Shown here: piece after piece, positions 1-8,013 of the stretch | How positions within the stretch are numbered: the first letter of the stretch is position 1 | How the letters are laid out: the number at the start of each line of letters is the position of its first letter | From: Desulfotignum sp032250905 | Lineage (GTDB): Bacteria; Desulfobacterota; Desulfobacteria; Desulfobacterales; Desulfobacteraceae | Direction of reading: 5' to 3' | Length of the DNA stretch: 64,000 nucleotides | Assembly (NCBI GenBank): GCA_032250905.1 | Contig: JAVVEQ010000008.1 | Coordinates: 27,104-91,103, forward strand | Position numbers and translations under genes: made by a program | Notes under the pieces: model-generated | The model's database searches: none | The model's input: the letters and a program-made list of their open reading frames with translations, nothing else | What the model was told of the DNA's origin: nothing

Positions 1-114
1 CTGCTTCAGGGTTTCCAGGGCCGTCAGGATTTCCTCTTCGGAAAAAGAGAGTTTTTCCCGAAGCGCCACCGGCGCGGTTTTATGGTTGATACCGATCAGT
101 ATGATATTAGGCAT
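1..114 (-). CDS. hemA: Glutamyl-tRNA reductase, N-terminal part only (cut by window edge)
   Basis: The first 38 codons are visible and run off the left edge. They encode the family's opening, with the conserved stretch GINHKTAPVALRE, which in HemA shapes the glutamate-recognition domain. HemA reduces glutamyl-tRNA to glutamate-1-semialdehyde, the first committed step of C5-pathway tetrapyrrole synthesis. The start lies 10 bp after the stop of the CcsA/HemX-type gene and 1.5 kb after the siroheme synthase start, so the three form one operon. No more of the protein can be judged here. Confidence 0.93.
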   Translation of the reverse strand, partial: MPNIILIGINHKTAPVALREKLSFSEEEILTALETLKQ

Positions 115-124
115 GGGTTTCCCG

Positions 125-958
125 CTATTTGGTAAATTCCTGGTGATGTCCGCCCAGAAACAAATTGACTCCCAGAAAGGTGAAAACAATAATGCCGAAT
201 CCCACAATGGTCATAATGGCGGATTTTCTTCCCCGCCAACCGGCATAAAGCCGGAGATGAAGCAGCACCGCATAGACAAGCCAGGCCCCCATGGAAAACA
301 GTTCCTTGAAGTCCCAGCTCCAGAACCTTCCCCACAACACCTTTGCATACACGAACCCGGTCACAAGGCCTAAGGTCAGCAGAAAGAACCCCGTGGTGAT
401 ACAGGCATGACTGACATCATCCAGAAAGTCCAGTGACGGCAGTCGCTTGAAAAAGAACCCCGGATTCCTGGCCTTGATGCCCTGTTCCTGAAGCAGATAC
501 AGAATACCGGCACCGCAGGCCAGCCCTAACGTGGCATCACCGGCAAAAATCAAAATAATGTGACAATAGAACCAGATTCCTTTGAAGGCATCATTGGGGG
601 GTGTCTGGGTATCCGGCAGCAGCAGTACCGCCAGCATGATGACAGATAAGACCATGGCCGTGAACAGTCCCAGCATTTTGAGATTGAATTTAAAACGGAC
701 ACATAAAAACATGGCTCCGAAAGCAAGGGCCGCCATGGAAAGACTTTGAACCAGGTTGTGAACCGGCAGGCTGTCGATTGTCAGCCCCAAAACCACCATA
801 CCGGCGAAATGAACCCCGACACCGGTGGCAATCAGGTAAAACGATATCTTCTGGATCCATTCTTTCTGACGAACCAGAAAAAACAGGTATCCGGTCAGGC
901 TTGAGACATACAGCAGAAATGCGATCTGCAGCAGGGTATTTCCGGTTTGTATTCCCAT
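125..958 (-). CDS. ccsA: CcsA/HemX-type cytochrome c assembly membrane protein
   Basis: A 277-residue polytopic membrane protein with about eight hydrophobic segments. Near residue 210 it carries the tryptophan-rich motif WGRFWSWD, the heme-handling signature of the CcsA/CcmC/CcmF superfamily. CcsA (ResC) partners with CcsB in system II cytochrome c maturation. A related protein, HemX, sits beside hemA in many bacteria and affects HemA levels. The position between siroheme synthase and hemA fits either role. No CcsB partner is seen in the window, so the choice stays open. The family call is firm and the specific role is inferred. Confidence 0.85.
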   Translation of the reverse strand: MGIQTGNTLLQIAFLLYVSSLTGYLFFLVRQKEWIQKISFYLIATGVGVHFAGMVVLGLTIDSLPVHNLVQSLSMAALAFGAMFLCVRFKFNLKMLGLFTAMVLSVIMLAVLLLPDTQTPPNDAFKGIWFYCHIILIFAGDATLGLACGAGILYLLQEQGIKARNPGFFFKRLPSLDFLDDVSHACITTGFFLLTLGLVTGFVYAKVLWGRFWSWDFKELFSMGAWLVYAVLLHLRLYAGWRGRKSAIMTIVGFGIIVFTFLGVNLFLGGHHQEFTK

Positions 959-971
959 AAACGGCTCCTGA

Positions 972-1622
972 TTATTGCGGGATCAGATCTTTTGTTTTGA
1001 ATCCGCTGCCAAGCAGTTCAAAAAGAATCGCATCAACGGCGGAAATATCATTTGCCGCCAGCAGACCCGGCAGGTTTTTTTCCAGCATCTCTTTGAAAAC
1101 CTGTCGATGGCCATCCGGATCATGGCCGGATGCCAGCATTTTTTCACGGACCGCTCTCATGAGCACCAGAAATGCCGAATATTCCGGACCATAGGTCTGA
1201 TCCAGCTCCATACGGATTTTTCTGGCCAGTGCCGGGCTGGCACCGCTGGTGGACACCGCACAGATCAGGTCTCCCCGGTTCATGACCGCAGGCAGGATAA
1301 AATCACCCTGGTCCGGCGCATCCGCGCTGTTACACAACACCCCGGCTTTTCCGGCCTCAGCCAGAATCCACCGGTTCACTGCGGCATCTGACGTCGCGGC
1401 AAACACCAGAAACACCCCGTCAAGGTCTCCGGGTTCAAAAAAACACTTTTTTTTTTGAACCCCTGGCATCCCGGCCAGCTGATCACAGAATTCAGGGGAT
1501 ACAACGGTCACTGCCGCCCCGGCCGACAAAAGGGTTTCCGCTTTTCTGGCCCCGACCCGGCCACCCCCTGCCACGAGGCACGGCCGGTTTTTGACATTGA
1601 GAAAAATCGGATAATATTTCAT
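972..1622 (-). CDS. Precorrin-2 dehydrogenase / sirohydrochlorin ferrochelatase (siroheme synthase N-terminal type)
   Basis: A 216-residue protein of the CysG-N/Met8 family. It has an N-terminal Rossmann fold with the dinucleotide loop AGGGRVGARKAE. A central NSADAPDQGDFILPA stretch holds the conserved Asp region used for dehydrogenation and chelation, and a small helical dimerisation domain follows. It oxidises precorrin-2 to sirohydrochlorin and may insert iron to make siroheme. The start at MKYYPIF is chosen because the reading frame's longer extension is lysine-rich and unlike the family. It leads an operon with ccsA and hemA. In sulfate reducers heme is made through siroheme, so the linkage is metabolically sensible. 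Confidence 0.9.
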   Translation of the reverse strand: MKYYPIFLNVKNRPCLVAGGGRVGARKAETLLSAGAAVTVVSPEFCDQLAGMPGVQKKKCFFEPGDLDGVFLVFAATSDAAVNRWILAEAGKAGVLCNSADAPDQGDFILPAVMNRGDLICAVSTSGASPALARKIRMELDQTYGPEYSAFLVLMRAVREKMLASGHDPDGHRQVFKEMLEKNLPGLLAANDISAVDAILFELLGSGFKTKDLIPQ

Positions 1623-1714
1623 CTTTTTCCCAGGATTCACCCCTTGTGTGTGTAAATCAGATACTATATATTGACAGGACTTTTTTTTCAATACCAATTC
1701 ATGAAGGAAAGACC

Positions 1715-2554
1715 ATGATTATTGATACCCATACCCACCTGTTCCCGGATTCGTTCATACAGGACCGGTCAATGCTTTTTGCCGGTGAGCCTGAATTTAC
1801 ACTGCTGTATGAAAATCCCAAATCTCTGATGGCCACCGGAGACCAGTTGATCGAAACCATGGAGCGCCATGGGGTGGATATAGCCTGCGCCAGCGGGTTT
1901 CCCTGGCGGAACCCGGATCATGCCAGAAAAAACAATGATTATATTATTGAGTGTGTCAACCGGTGGCCGGATCAGATCCGGGGGCTGGCCTGTTTTGACG
2001 CGGCCTGGAAGGGTGCTGCGGATGAAGCGGTGCGATGTATCGATGCCGGCCTGTCCGGTGTGGGGGAACTGGCCTTCTACCTGTCAGGTATTGATGACAC
2101 CGCCCTGGACATGCTGACCGATATCATGGCGGTACTCCGTGAAAAAGGGAACCTGCCGTGCATGATCCACACCAATGAACCGGTGGGCCACGCCTATCCC
2201 GGGAAAACGCCGGTCACGCTGGAACAGATTCAGAACCTGGCTGCCGCCTTTCCTGACAATCGGATCATCCTGGCCCACTGGGGCGGGGGTATCTTCTTTT
2301 ACCACATTATGAAAAAACAGCTCAAGCAGACCCTGAAAAACATCTGGTATGACACGGCCGCCTCACCCTTCCTGTATGACCCGGCGGTCTATGACATGGC
2401 GGTGCAGGCGGGGGTTCTGGACAAGGTGCTGCTGGGAACCGATTTTCCATTGCTGTCCCCGGACCGGTACTACCGGGATCTGGATGCATCCGGCCTGAAA
2501 ACAAATGAGAAACAGGCCATTTTAGGAGAAAATGCCGTCCTGTTCTATGCCTGA
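1715..2554 (+). CDS. Amidohydrolase family (amidohydrolase_2) metal-dependent hydrolase
   Basis: A 279-residue TIM-barrel hydrolase starting MIIDTHTHLFP, where the HxH pair after the first strand is the metal site. Later ligands are visible in MIHTNEP, LAHWGGG and GTDFPLL. It resembles the ACMS-decarboxylase-like amidohydrolase_2 group. The substrate cannot be read from the sequence. A GGAA-type ribosome site precedes the chosen ATG; longer in-frame starts lack one. It is transcribed alone, away from the siroheme operon, and its stop overlaps the end of phoR by 10 bp in a tail-to-tail arrangement. Confidence 0.85.
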   Translation: MIIDTHTHLFPDSFIQDRSMLFAGEPEFTLLYENPKSLMATGDQLIETMERHGVDIACASGFPWRNPDHARKNNDYIIECVNRWPDQIRGLACFDAAWKGAADEAVRCIDAGLSGVGELAFYLSGIDDTALDMLTDIMAVLREKGNLPCMIHTNEPVGHAYPGKTPVTLEQIQNLAAAFPDNRIILAHWGGGIFFYHIMKKQLKQTLKNIWYDTAASPFLYDPAVYDMAVQAGVLDKVLLGTDFPLLSPDRYYRDLDASGLKTNEKQAILGENAVLFYA

Positions 2555-4323
2555 AACGGCAGACGGATATGAAAGGTGGTGCCTTTTCCCTTGACTGAAG
2601 ACACCGTGATCTGGCCATTATGATACTGTATGATGTGCTTCACGATGGCAAGACCGAGTCCGGTACCCCCTTCCTGACGGCTCCGACCCTTGTCCACCCG
2701 GTAGAACCGGTTGAATATTTTGGGCAGATGCTCTTTTGCAATACCGACACCGGCATCTTTGACATCGATCTCGATATCTTTGCCTGAGCTGCGGGCGATG
2801 ATGTCCACCCGTGCGTTTTCAGGACTGTATTTCACGGCATTTTCCACCAGATTGACGATGGCCTGTTCCATCAAAACAGGATCCACCCGGACCATCAGAT
2901 CTTCCGGACAGGTCATTTGAATCTGAATCTGTTTATTTTCTGCCAGAGGATCACAGACCCTCACAGCCCCCTGAATAAGGACGGACAACTGGTTTTCAGC
3001 AAACCGGACCCCGGTTCCTTCCAGCCGCTCAAGACGGGACAGGGATAAAAGATCATTGATCAGTTCAATCATCCGGTTGACATTTTTTTCCAGAATTTTC
3101 AGGAATCCCGACCGGTCATCCGATGGACCGTCCGGCATTTCCTGTAGGGTCTCGATGAATCCCTTGATGGCAGTCAGCGGGGTTTTGAGTTCATGGGACA
3201 CATTGGCGGCAAACTCTTTATGCATCTTTTCCAGCCGTCGAATCCGGGTGATGTCATGAAAAATGATCAGCGTGCCCATCCGGTGATCCCGGCTGTCCCA
3301 AAGTGCGCTGGAATGGATATTGAGAATATGGTCCGTGTCCCGATGAACCAGGATGTCATCCTCTACCGGTTCATGGGTGGAAAGTGCGGACTGAATGAAG
3401 CTTTGAAGTTCAAAATTTCTGGCCACTTCCAGAATATTCTTGTTTTTCAGTTCAGGTGCGGGAAAATTGAAAATCCGGGCCGCCGCTTCATTGATCGTGA
3501 TGATTCTTTCCTGGTTGTCAATGGCAATCACACCCTCCTGCATGCTGCAATGGACCGCTTCCAGTTCCCGCTGCCGGTTCAGTGCCTCCTGGATCCGGTT
3601 CGTCAGATTTTCAGCCATCTGGTTCATGGATCTGGCCAGTTCCGACAGCTCTTCCGTATCCGGCACAGGCAGCCGATTGCTCAAATCGCCCCTGGCAAAG
3701 GCCTGGGCCCCTTTTTTGATCTCTTCCAATGGATGAATGATTTTCCGGGTCACATACCAGGAAACACCGGCGGCGGCAATCACCGTGAATATCAGAAAAC
3801 CGAACACCTTGTTTCGGGTTGACCGGATGTTTTTTTCTATGGCCGTAAGTGGGAGGGCGGTTCGAATCACGGCGGTAATACCGGTGTCTCCCTGCACGGG
3901 TAACGCGATATACATCATGTTCTGATCCAGTGTACTGCTGTGCCGTATAGCCACGCCTTTTTTTCCGTTAAGTGCTGTTTGAATTTCCGGCCGGTTCCTG
4001 TGGTTTTCCATGGTCGCCGTCCGGGCAAAAGAATCTGCGATCACCTCGCCTGAAGGGGCGATAACGGTCACCCGGGTCTGAATGGATTCTCCAAGATTTT
4101 TGCAAAGGTCATTGAGCTTCTGATTTTGGACCGGTTTTTCGGACAGGATTTCAGCCATCTTGAATTCTATCAGCCGGGCCCTTACAATCAATTCCTTTTC
4201 CGTGTTTTCCAGAAAAAACCGCCGGGAATGGCGGTTGAAATACCAGGCTTCCAGGGACAGGGAAACGATGATGATGACCAGAAAAAAGGGAAATATCTGC
4301 CAGATCAGTTTTTGTTTTCTCAT
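2545..4323 (-). CDS. phoR: Phosphate-regulon sensor histidine kinase PhoR
   Basis: A 592-residue membrane kinase. In order it has a TM helix near residues 10-30, a periplasmic domain of about 135 residues, a second TM near 170-190, HAMP, a PAS domain (about 250-355), the HisKA box NVSHELKTPL near residue 375, and a HATPase domain with N-box NLVENAVKYSP, DAGVGI and GGTGLGLA. A large periplasmic region plus HAMP and PAS is the arrangement of the long PhoR type, unlike short E. coli PhoR. Its start overlaps the phoB stop by 4 bp, indicating translational coupling. It likely phosphorylates PhoB when phosphate is low. No pstSCAB genes are in the window. Confidence 0.88.
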   Translation of the reverse strand: MRKQKLIWQIFPFFLVIIIVSLSLEAWYFNRHSRRFFLENTEKELIVRARLIEFKMAEILSEKPVQNQKLNDLCKNLGESIQTRVTVIAPSGEVIADSFARTATMENHRNRPEIQTALNGKKGVAIRHSSTLDQNMMYIALPVQGDTGITAVIRTALPLTAIEKNIRSTRNKVFGFLIFTVIAAAGVSWYVTRKIIHPLEEIKKGAQAFARGDLSNRLPVPDTEELSELARSMNQMAENLTNRIQEALNRQRELEAVHCSMQEGVIAIDNQERIITINEAAARIFNFPAPELKNKNILEVARNFELQSFIQSALSTHEPVEDDILVHRDTDHILNIHSSALWDSRDHRMGTLIIFHDITRIRRLEKMHKEFAANVSHELKTPLTAIKGFIETLQEMPDGPSDDRSGFLKILEKNVNRMIELINDLLSLSRLERLEGTGVRFAENQLSVLIQGAVRVCDPLAENKQIQIQMTCPEDLMVRVDPVLMEQAIVNLVENAVKYSPENARVDIIARSSGKDIEIDVKDAGVGIAKEHLPKIFNRFYRVDKGRSRQEGGTGLGLAIVKHIIQYHNGQITVSSVKGKGTTFHIRLPFQA

Positions 4324-5018
4324 AATGATTCTTTGAACCGGTATCCAACCCCCCGGACGGTTTCTATACTGGCGGCATGGGTTTTCAATTTTTTCCTCAA
4401 TCCGACAATGATGACATCAATGCTTCGTTCCGTCACTGCATAGTTCTCTCCATGTATGGCATCCATGATCTGTCCCCGGGTGAACACCCAGCCCTTCTTG
4501 TCCGCCAGAAAAGACAGCAGTTCAAACTCAGACAGGGTCAGGTCCACCGGCTCCCCGTGGATGGTCACCACATGCCTGGCCCGGTCGATCACCATGTCCC
4601 CCACCTGACGGATACCGGATGCACTTTCGGTTGCACCGGGTTTTCTCCGGCGCCGCAGAATGGCACGAATCCGGGCCACCAGCTCCCGGGGACTGAACGG
4701 TTTTGAAATATAATCATTGGCCCCGAGTTCCAGCCCTGTGACAACATCGGATTCCTCTCCCTTGGCCGTGACCATGACAATAGGAATATCCGCGGTCCGT
4801 TCATGGTTTTTCAGGTAACGGGTGACTTCCAGACCGTCAATGCCCGGCAGCATCAGATCCAGAACGATCAGATCCGGTAAAGACTGTTTGGCCGTCTTGA
4901 TGGCCTGCTCTCCGGTACCCGCCGAAAGGATGATATACCCTTCGGTTTTCAGATTGTATTTAATGAGCTCGATGATATCTTCTTCATCATCGACGATCAA
5001 AATGGTTTCCCTGGGCAT
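4320..5018 (-). CDS. phoB: Phosphate-regulon response regulator PhoB (OmpR family)
   Basis: A 232-residue response regulator. The receiver (residues 1-120) has the acidic pair DDEED, phosphoacceptor Asp in LIVLDLMLPG, Thr in VMVTAK and Lys in YISKPFSP. The C-terminal winged helix (about 135-230) ends with the family signature VDVIIVGLRKKL and RGVGYRF. PhoB activates phosphate-starvation genes from pho boxes. It lies between phoU and phoR in one minus-strand operon: 48 bp after phoU and overlapping phoR by 4 bp. The PhoB identity rests on these neighbours, since OmpR-type regulators are otherwise hard to tell apart. Confidence 0.88.
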   Translation of the reverse strand: MPRETILIVDDEEDIIELIKYNLKTEGYIILSAGTGEQAIKTAKQSLPDLIVLDLMLPGIDGLEVTRYLKNHERTADIPIVMVTAKGEESDVVTGLELGANDYISKPFSPRELVARIRAILRRRRKPGATESASGIRQVGDMVIDRARHVVTIHGEPVDLTLSEFELLSFLADKKGWVFTRGQIMDAIHGENYAVTERSIDVIIVGLRKKLKTHAASIETVRGVGYRFKESL

Positions 5019-5066
5019 CTGTTTTCTTTTCCTGTTCAGTGCGGTTGTTCAAACGCCATGGACGGA

Positions 5067-5714
5067 TCAGGTATGGCGGACAATATCTCCTTCAATCAGG
5101 TAGATCACTTCTTCGGCAATGTTGGTGGTATGGTCTCCGATCCGTTCGATATGCCGGGAAATCAGGTACATATTGATAATTTCAGCCACCATGTTCGGAT
5201 GGGCCCGAATATCCGCCTTCATGGTCCGATAGGCATCATCCCGCATGGCATTGACCTCTTCGTCCATTTCCAGCACATGATAGGCTGTGGCTACATCCAT
5301 GCCCACCAGGGCGTCCAGGCTCAGTTTCAGCATATTGACCGCCTGCTCCGCCATGGCTGTGTAGTCATATTTGAATTTGCCTGGATCATCGGCCGAAGTG
5401 ATGAACCGCCGGGCAATATTCCCCGCATAATCAGCAATCCGTTCCAGGTCATTGTTGATCTTGATCACCGCCACTATCAGCCGCAGATCCGTGGCCACCG
5501 GCTGATACAGGGCCAGTATCTTGAGACACTCTTCTTCCACTTCGATTTCCCGTTCATCCACTTCATAATCAGAATCAATGACCCATTGTGCCAGATCCAG
5601 GTCTTTGGTGCGGACCGCTTGAATGGATTTTCTGAACCGGTCCTCCACCAGTGCACCCAGCGCGAGAATCTCTCTTTTGATTTTGTCCATTGCCCGATGC
5701 AAATGGATTGCCAT
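5067..5714 (-). CDS. phoU: Phosphate signalling protein PhoU
   Basis: A 215-residue all-helical protein with the two PhoU repeats, each carrying the acidic E/DxxxD metal-binding pattern (for example ALGALVEDRF and the second-half IADYAGNIARR and IERIGDHTTNIAEE). PhoU restrains PhoR signalling when phosphate is plentiful and modulates the Pst transporter. The start MAIHLHRAMDK is preceded by a clear GGAGG site; the upstream in-frame extension is not conserved in style. Here phoU is the first gene of a phoU-phoB-phoR unit, whereas in many bacteria it follows pst or lies last. Confidence 0.92.
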   Translation of the reverse strand: MAIHLHRAMDKIKREILALGALVEDRFRKSIQAVRTKDLDLAQWVIDSDYEVDEREIEVEEECLKILALYQPVATDLRLIVAVIKINNDLERIADYAGNIARRFITSADDPGKFKYDYTAMAEQAVNMLKLSLDALVGMDVATAYHVLEMDEEVNAMRDDAYRTMKADIRAHPNMVAEIINMYLISRHIERIGDHTTNIAEEVIYLIEGDIVRHT

Positions 5715-5884
5715 GCTGCCTCCTTGAATACGATGAAAATACGTGCTGCGGAAAAGGGTGTACCGGCCCAATTGCCGTCACTGCGTGTTCCCGCCGGAAT
5801 TGTCTTTTTATCTTTTTTTTGCTAGAATCATATTAGGACATTGTTACCCAATCATTAAATCAGATGCAATATGTTTGTCAAGAC

Positions 5885-5913
5885 TTGCATCGCCGGTCAT
5901 TTAAGGTTATAAA
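5885..5913 (+). promoter_or_regulatory. Candidate sigma-70 promoter for the small protein gene and tupBC
   Basis: TTGCAT and TATAAA are separated by 17 bp, about 40 bp upstream of the 82-residue protein gene. Start would be near 5920. It would also serve tupBC, since no other clear promoter lies between. Confidence 0.5.
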
Positions 5914-5954
5914 CGGTCAGGATAAACTGAAAAAAAAGAGACTCAGGAAATGTC

Positions 5955-6203
5955 ATGAAAAAAGACACCCATGAATTCATTCACACCTACAAGGGACTTG
6001 GGGCCTTTGGCATGGACAGAGAAACCGATGAACAGACCATCATGTTCTATCTGCAGAAATTCTCCGAAGACACGTTCATGAAAGCCTTCATCCCCCGGCT
6101 GTCAGACGATGAACTGGAAAAAATCTATCAGTGCATCCATGCGTTTCTCAAACAGTACATCTCTGAAAATGAATATCATGAACTTTTTTTGAAAGACCGA
6201 TGA
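5955..6203 (+). CDS. Conserved-looking small cytosolic protein, function unknown
   Basis: An 82-residue acidic, helix-rich protein with no signal peptide, membrane segment or metal motif that I recognise. It starts MKKDTHEFIHTYKGLGAFG and contains alternating charged and aromatic residues typical of a folded protein. Codon use matches the neighbours, an AGGAAA-type site precedes the ATG, and a good promoter lies upstream. It is 68 bp before tupB on the same strand, so it could be co-transcribed with the tungstate importer. It occupies the place where tupA would be expected but is far too small and not secreted. Function not assigned. Confidence 0.7.
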   Translation: MKKDTHEFIHTYKGLGAFGMDRETDEQTIMFYLQKFSEDTFMKAFIPRLSDDELEKIYQCIHAFLKQYISENEYHELFLKDR

Positions 6204-6224
6204 CCGGGCGGGGAGATTCAGATC

Positions 6225-6249
6225 ATGACCCTGCGTAATTTACGGTCAT
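6225..6249. repeat. Short inverted repeat upstream of tupB (possible operator)
   Basis: ATGACC and GGTCAT arms flank a 13-bp centre that itself contains GTAA/TTAC. It lies 23 bp before the tupB start, where a metal-responsive repressor or ModE/TunR-type regulator could bind. It does not match a ModE consensus I know, so the role is a guess. Confidence 0.25.
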
Positions 6250-6271
6250 TCCTTGACGATGACGGCTGCTG

Positions 6272-6958
6272 ATGGACTATCTTTTTGACGGATTCATCAA
6301 GGCGGTTTTTCTACTGATTCATCTGGATCCGGCCACCATATCCGCCATCACCGCCACACTCAAGGTGTCTACCATCGCCATGATCATCAGCCTGGCCATT
6401 GGACTGCCATTGGGATTTGTTCTGGGATCTTTTGATTTTCCCGGTAAGCGCCACATCAAAACACTGGTGGACACCCTCCTGGCACTGCCAACGGTTTGCA
6501 TCGGCCTGATCGTTTATGCCCTGATTTCCAGCCAGGGGCCTCTCGGGGATTGGAACCTGCTGTTCACCCTCACCGGGATTGCCATGGGTCTGACCGTGCT
6601 GGCGCTACCCATTGTCATCGCCATCACCGCCGCCACTGTGGAGAATATCGATCCCGACCTGAAATTGACCCTGGTGTCTCTGGGAGCCCGAAGACACCAC
6701 ATTCTGCGAACCTGCCTGTGGGAAGTGCGGTACGGGATTCTGGCCGGCGTGGTCACCGCCTACGGCCGGGTTCTTACAGAAGTGGGCATTGCCATGATGG
6801 TGGGGGGCAATATCAAATATCATACCCGCACGATGACCACCGCCATTGCCCTGGAAACCAGCAAAGGACAGTTTGCCGACGGCATCGCTTTGGGAATCGT
6901 TCTCCTTTCCATTGCCCTGTGTGTCAATATCTGCCTGTCTTTTCTGAGGAAACAATGA
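6272..6958 (+). CDS. tupB: Tungstate ABC transporter permease TupB
   Basis: A 228-residue inner-membrane permease of the binding-protein-dependent family. It has about five hydrophobic helices and an EAA-like cytoplasmic loop around SLGARRHHILRTCLWEVRYGI. The sequence ALPTVCIGLIVYALISSQGPLG is typical of the TupB/anion permease group. The gene overlaps tupC by 4 bp. TupABC imports tungstate with very high affinity, which supplies tungsten enzymes such as formate dehydrogenase and aldehyde oxidoreductases in anaerobes. The periplasmic TupA is not in the window. Tungstate specificity is inferred from permease/ATPase similarity and the nearby molybdopterin genes; molybdate cannot be excluded. 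Confidence 0.82.
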   Translation: MDYLFDGFIKAVFLLIHLDPATISAITATLKVSTIAMIISLAIGLPLGFVLGSFDFPGKRHIKTLVDTLLALPTVCIGLIVYALISSQGPLGDWNLLFTLTGIAMGLTVLALPIVIAITAATVENIDPDLKLTLVSLGARRHHILRTCLWEVRYGILAGVVTAYGRVLTEVGIAMMVGGNIKYHTRTMTTAIALETSKGQFADGIALGIVLLSIALCVNICLSFLRKQ

Positions 6959-7989
6959 CCCTGGCACCCCCCATATACATGCTGGACCAGGTGACCCATT
7001 CTTACGGAGACAAAAAGGTGCTGGACATGGCACGCCTGGAAATACCCAAAGGTTCCATCACCGGACTGATGGGCCCTAACGGATCCGGGAAAAGCACCCT
7101 GCTCAAAATTCTGGCCTTTGCCATGCGACCCTCCAAGGGCCGCGTCTGGTTCAACGGCAGGCCGCAATATCCGTTTTCTCCGGAAATTCAAGGCAAAGTC
7201 TCCCTGGTCACCCAGAAGCCCTACCTGCTGAAACGATCCGTATTCGATAACATCGCCTATGGTTTGAAAATACGGCAGACTCCCCGGGATCTGAAACAGC
7301 GGGTCCGCCGCGCCATGACAGATGTGGGCCTGGATTTTGATCGGTTCGCTTACCGCCAGCGGCATGAACTGTCCGGGGGGGAAGCCCAGCGGGTTGCCCT
7401 GGCCGCGCGTCTCATTCTCCGGCCCGAAGTGCTGCTGCTGGATGAACCGGTTGCCAGTGTGGATACCCGAAGCGCCGTCCTGATCCGCAATGCGTCTCTG
7501 GCCGCGCGCCGGAACCGGGGTACCACCCTGATCATCACCAGCCATGATCTGCCATGGCTGTTCACGTGCACTGACACCCAGCTGTCTATCAACAATGGCA
7601 CCCTTTTTGCGACGGGTCGGGAAATCATCATCCCCGGTCCATTTGTCCCTGAAAACGCAACCGGCCGGACATGGATCCGGCAACTGGATGACGGTCAGAT
7701 CATCCAGTTGCCGGCAGCGGCTTCTTTTGAAAAAACCGCCGTGATCAAGCGAGCACATATCCGGCTGACCCACCCTGAACATGTGGATTCAACCGCGGAC
7801 AACCAGATCCGTGGTCAGGTGCAGTCCATGTACATGACCGGTCAGCACCGGGATATCATGACCACCATCGATGCCGGCGGTATCTCATTCATGCTGGGCG
7901 TCCCCCCCGGCCAGGCGGCCCGGCTGAATCTTCAGCCGGGCACCCCTGTCTCTCTGGTGTTTTCTTCCAGAGACATCTTCTGGCATTGA
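6955..7989 (+). CDS. tupC: Tungstate ABC transporter ATP-binding protein TupC with C-terminal MOP/TOBE-like domain
   Basis: A 344-residue ATPase. Walker A is GPNGSGKST, the signature is LSGGEAQRVALAARL, Walker B is VLLLDEPVASVD, and the switch His is in TSHD. After about residue 240 there is an extra domain ending with IDAGGISFMLGVPPGQA and SLVFSSRDIFWH, which looks like the oxyanion-sensing TOBE/MOP fold found in ModC-type ATPases and would allow inhibition by internal oxyanion. The start overlaps the tupB stop (ATGA). A longer in-frame extension upstream overlaps all of tupB and was rejected. Converges with mltA. Confidence 0.85.
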   Translation: MTLAPPIYMLDQVTHSYGDKKVLDMARLEIPKGSITGLMGPNGSGKSTLLKILAFAMRPSKGRVWFNGRPQYPFSPEIQGKVSLVTQKPYLLKRSVFDNIAYGLKIRQTPRDLKQRVRRAMTDVGLDFDRFAYRQRHELSGGEAQRVALAARLILRPEVLLLDEPVASVDTRSAVLIRNASLAARRNRGTTLIITSHDLPWLFTCTDTQLSINNGTLFATGREIIIPGPFVPENATGRTWIRQLDDGQIIQLPAAASFEKTAVIKRAHIRLTHPEHVDSTADNQIRGQVQSMYMTGQHRDIMTTIDAGGISFMLGVPPGQAARLNLQPGTPVSLVFSSRDIFWH

Positions 7990-8013
7990 GTCCTCCTCAT
8001 GCGGTCCCCGTGT

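Noticed and set aside
6820..7782. A 320-codon frame opposite tupC
   Set aside because: Antisense shadow of the ATPase; composition is not protein-like.
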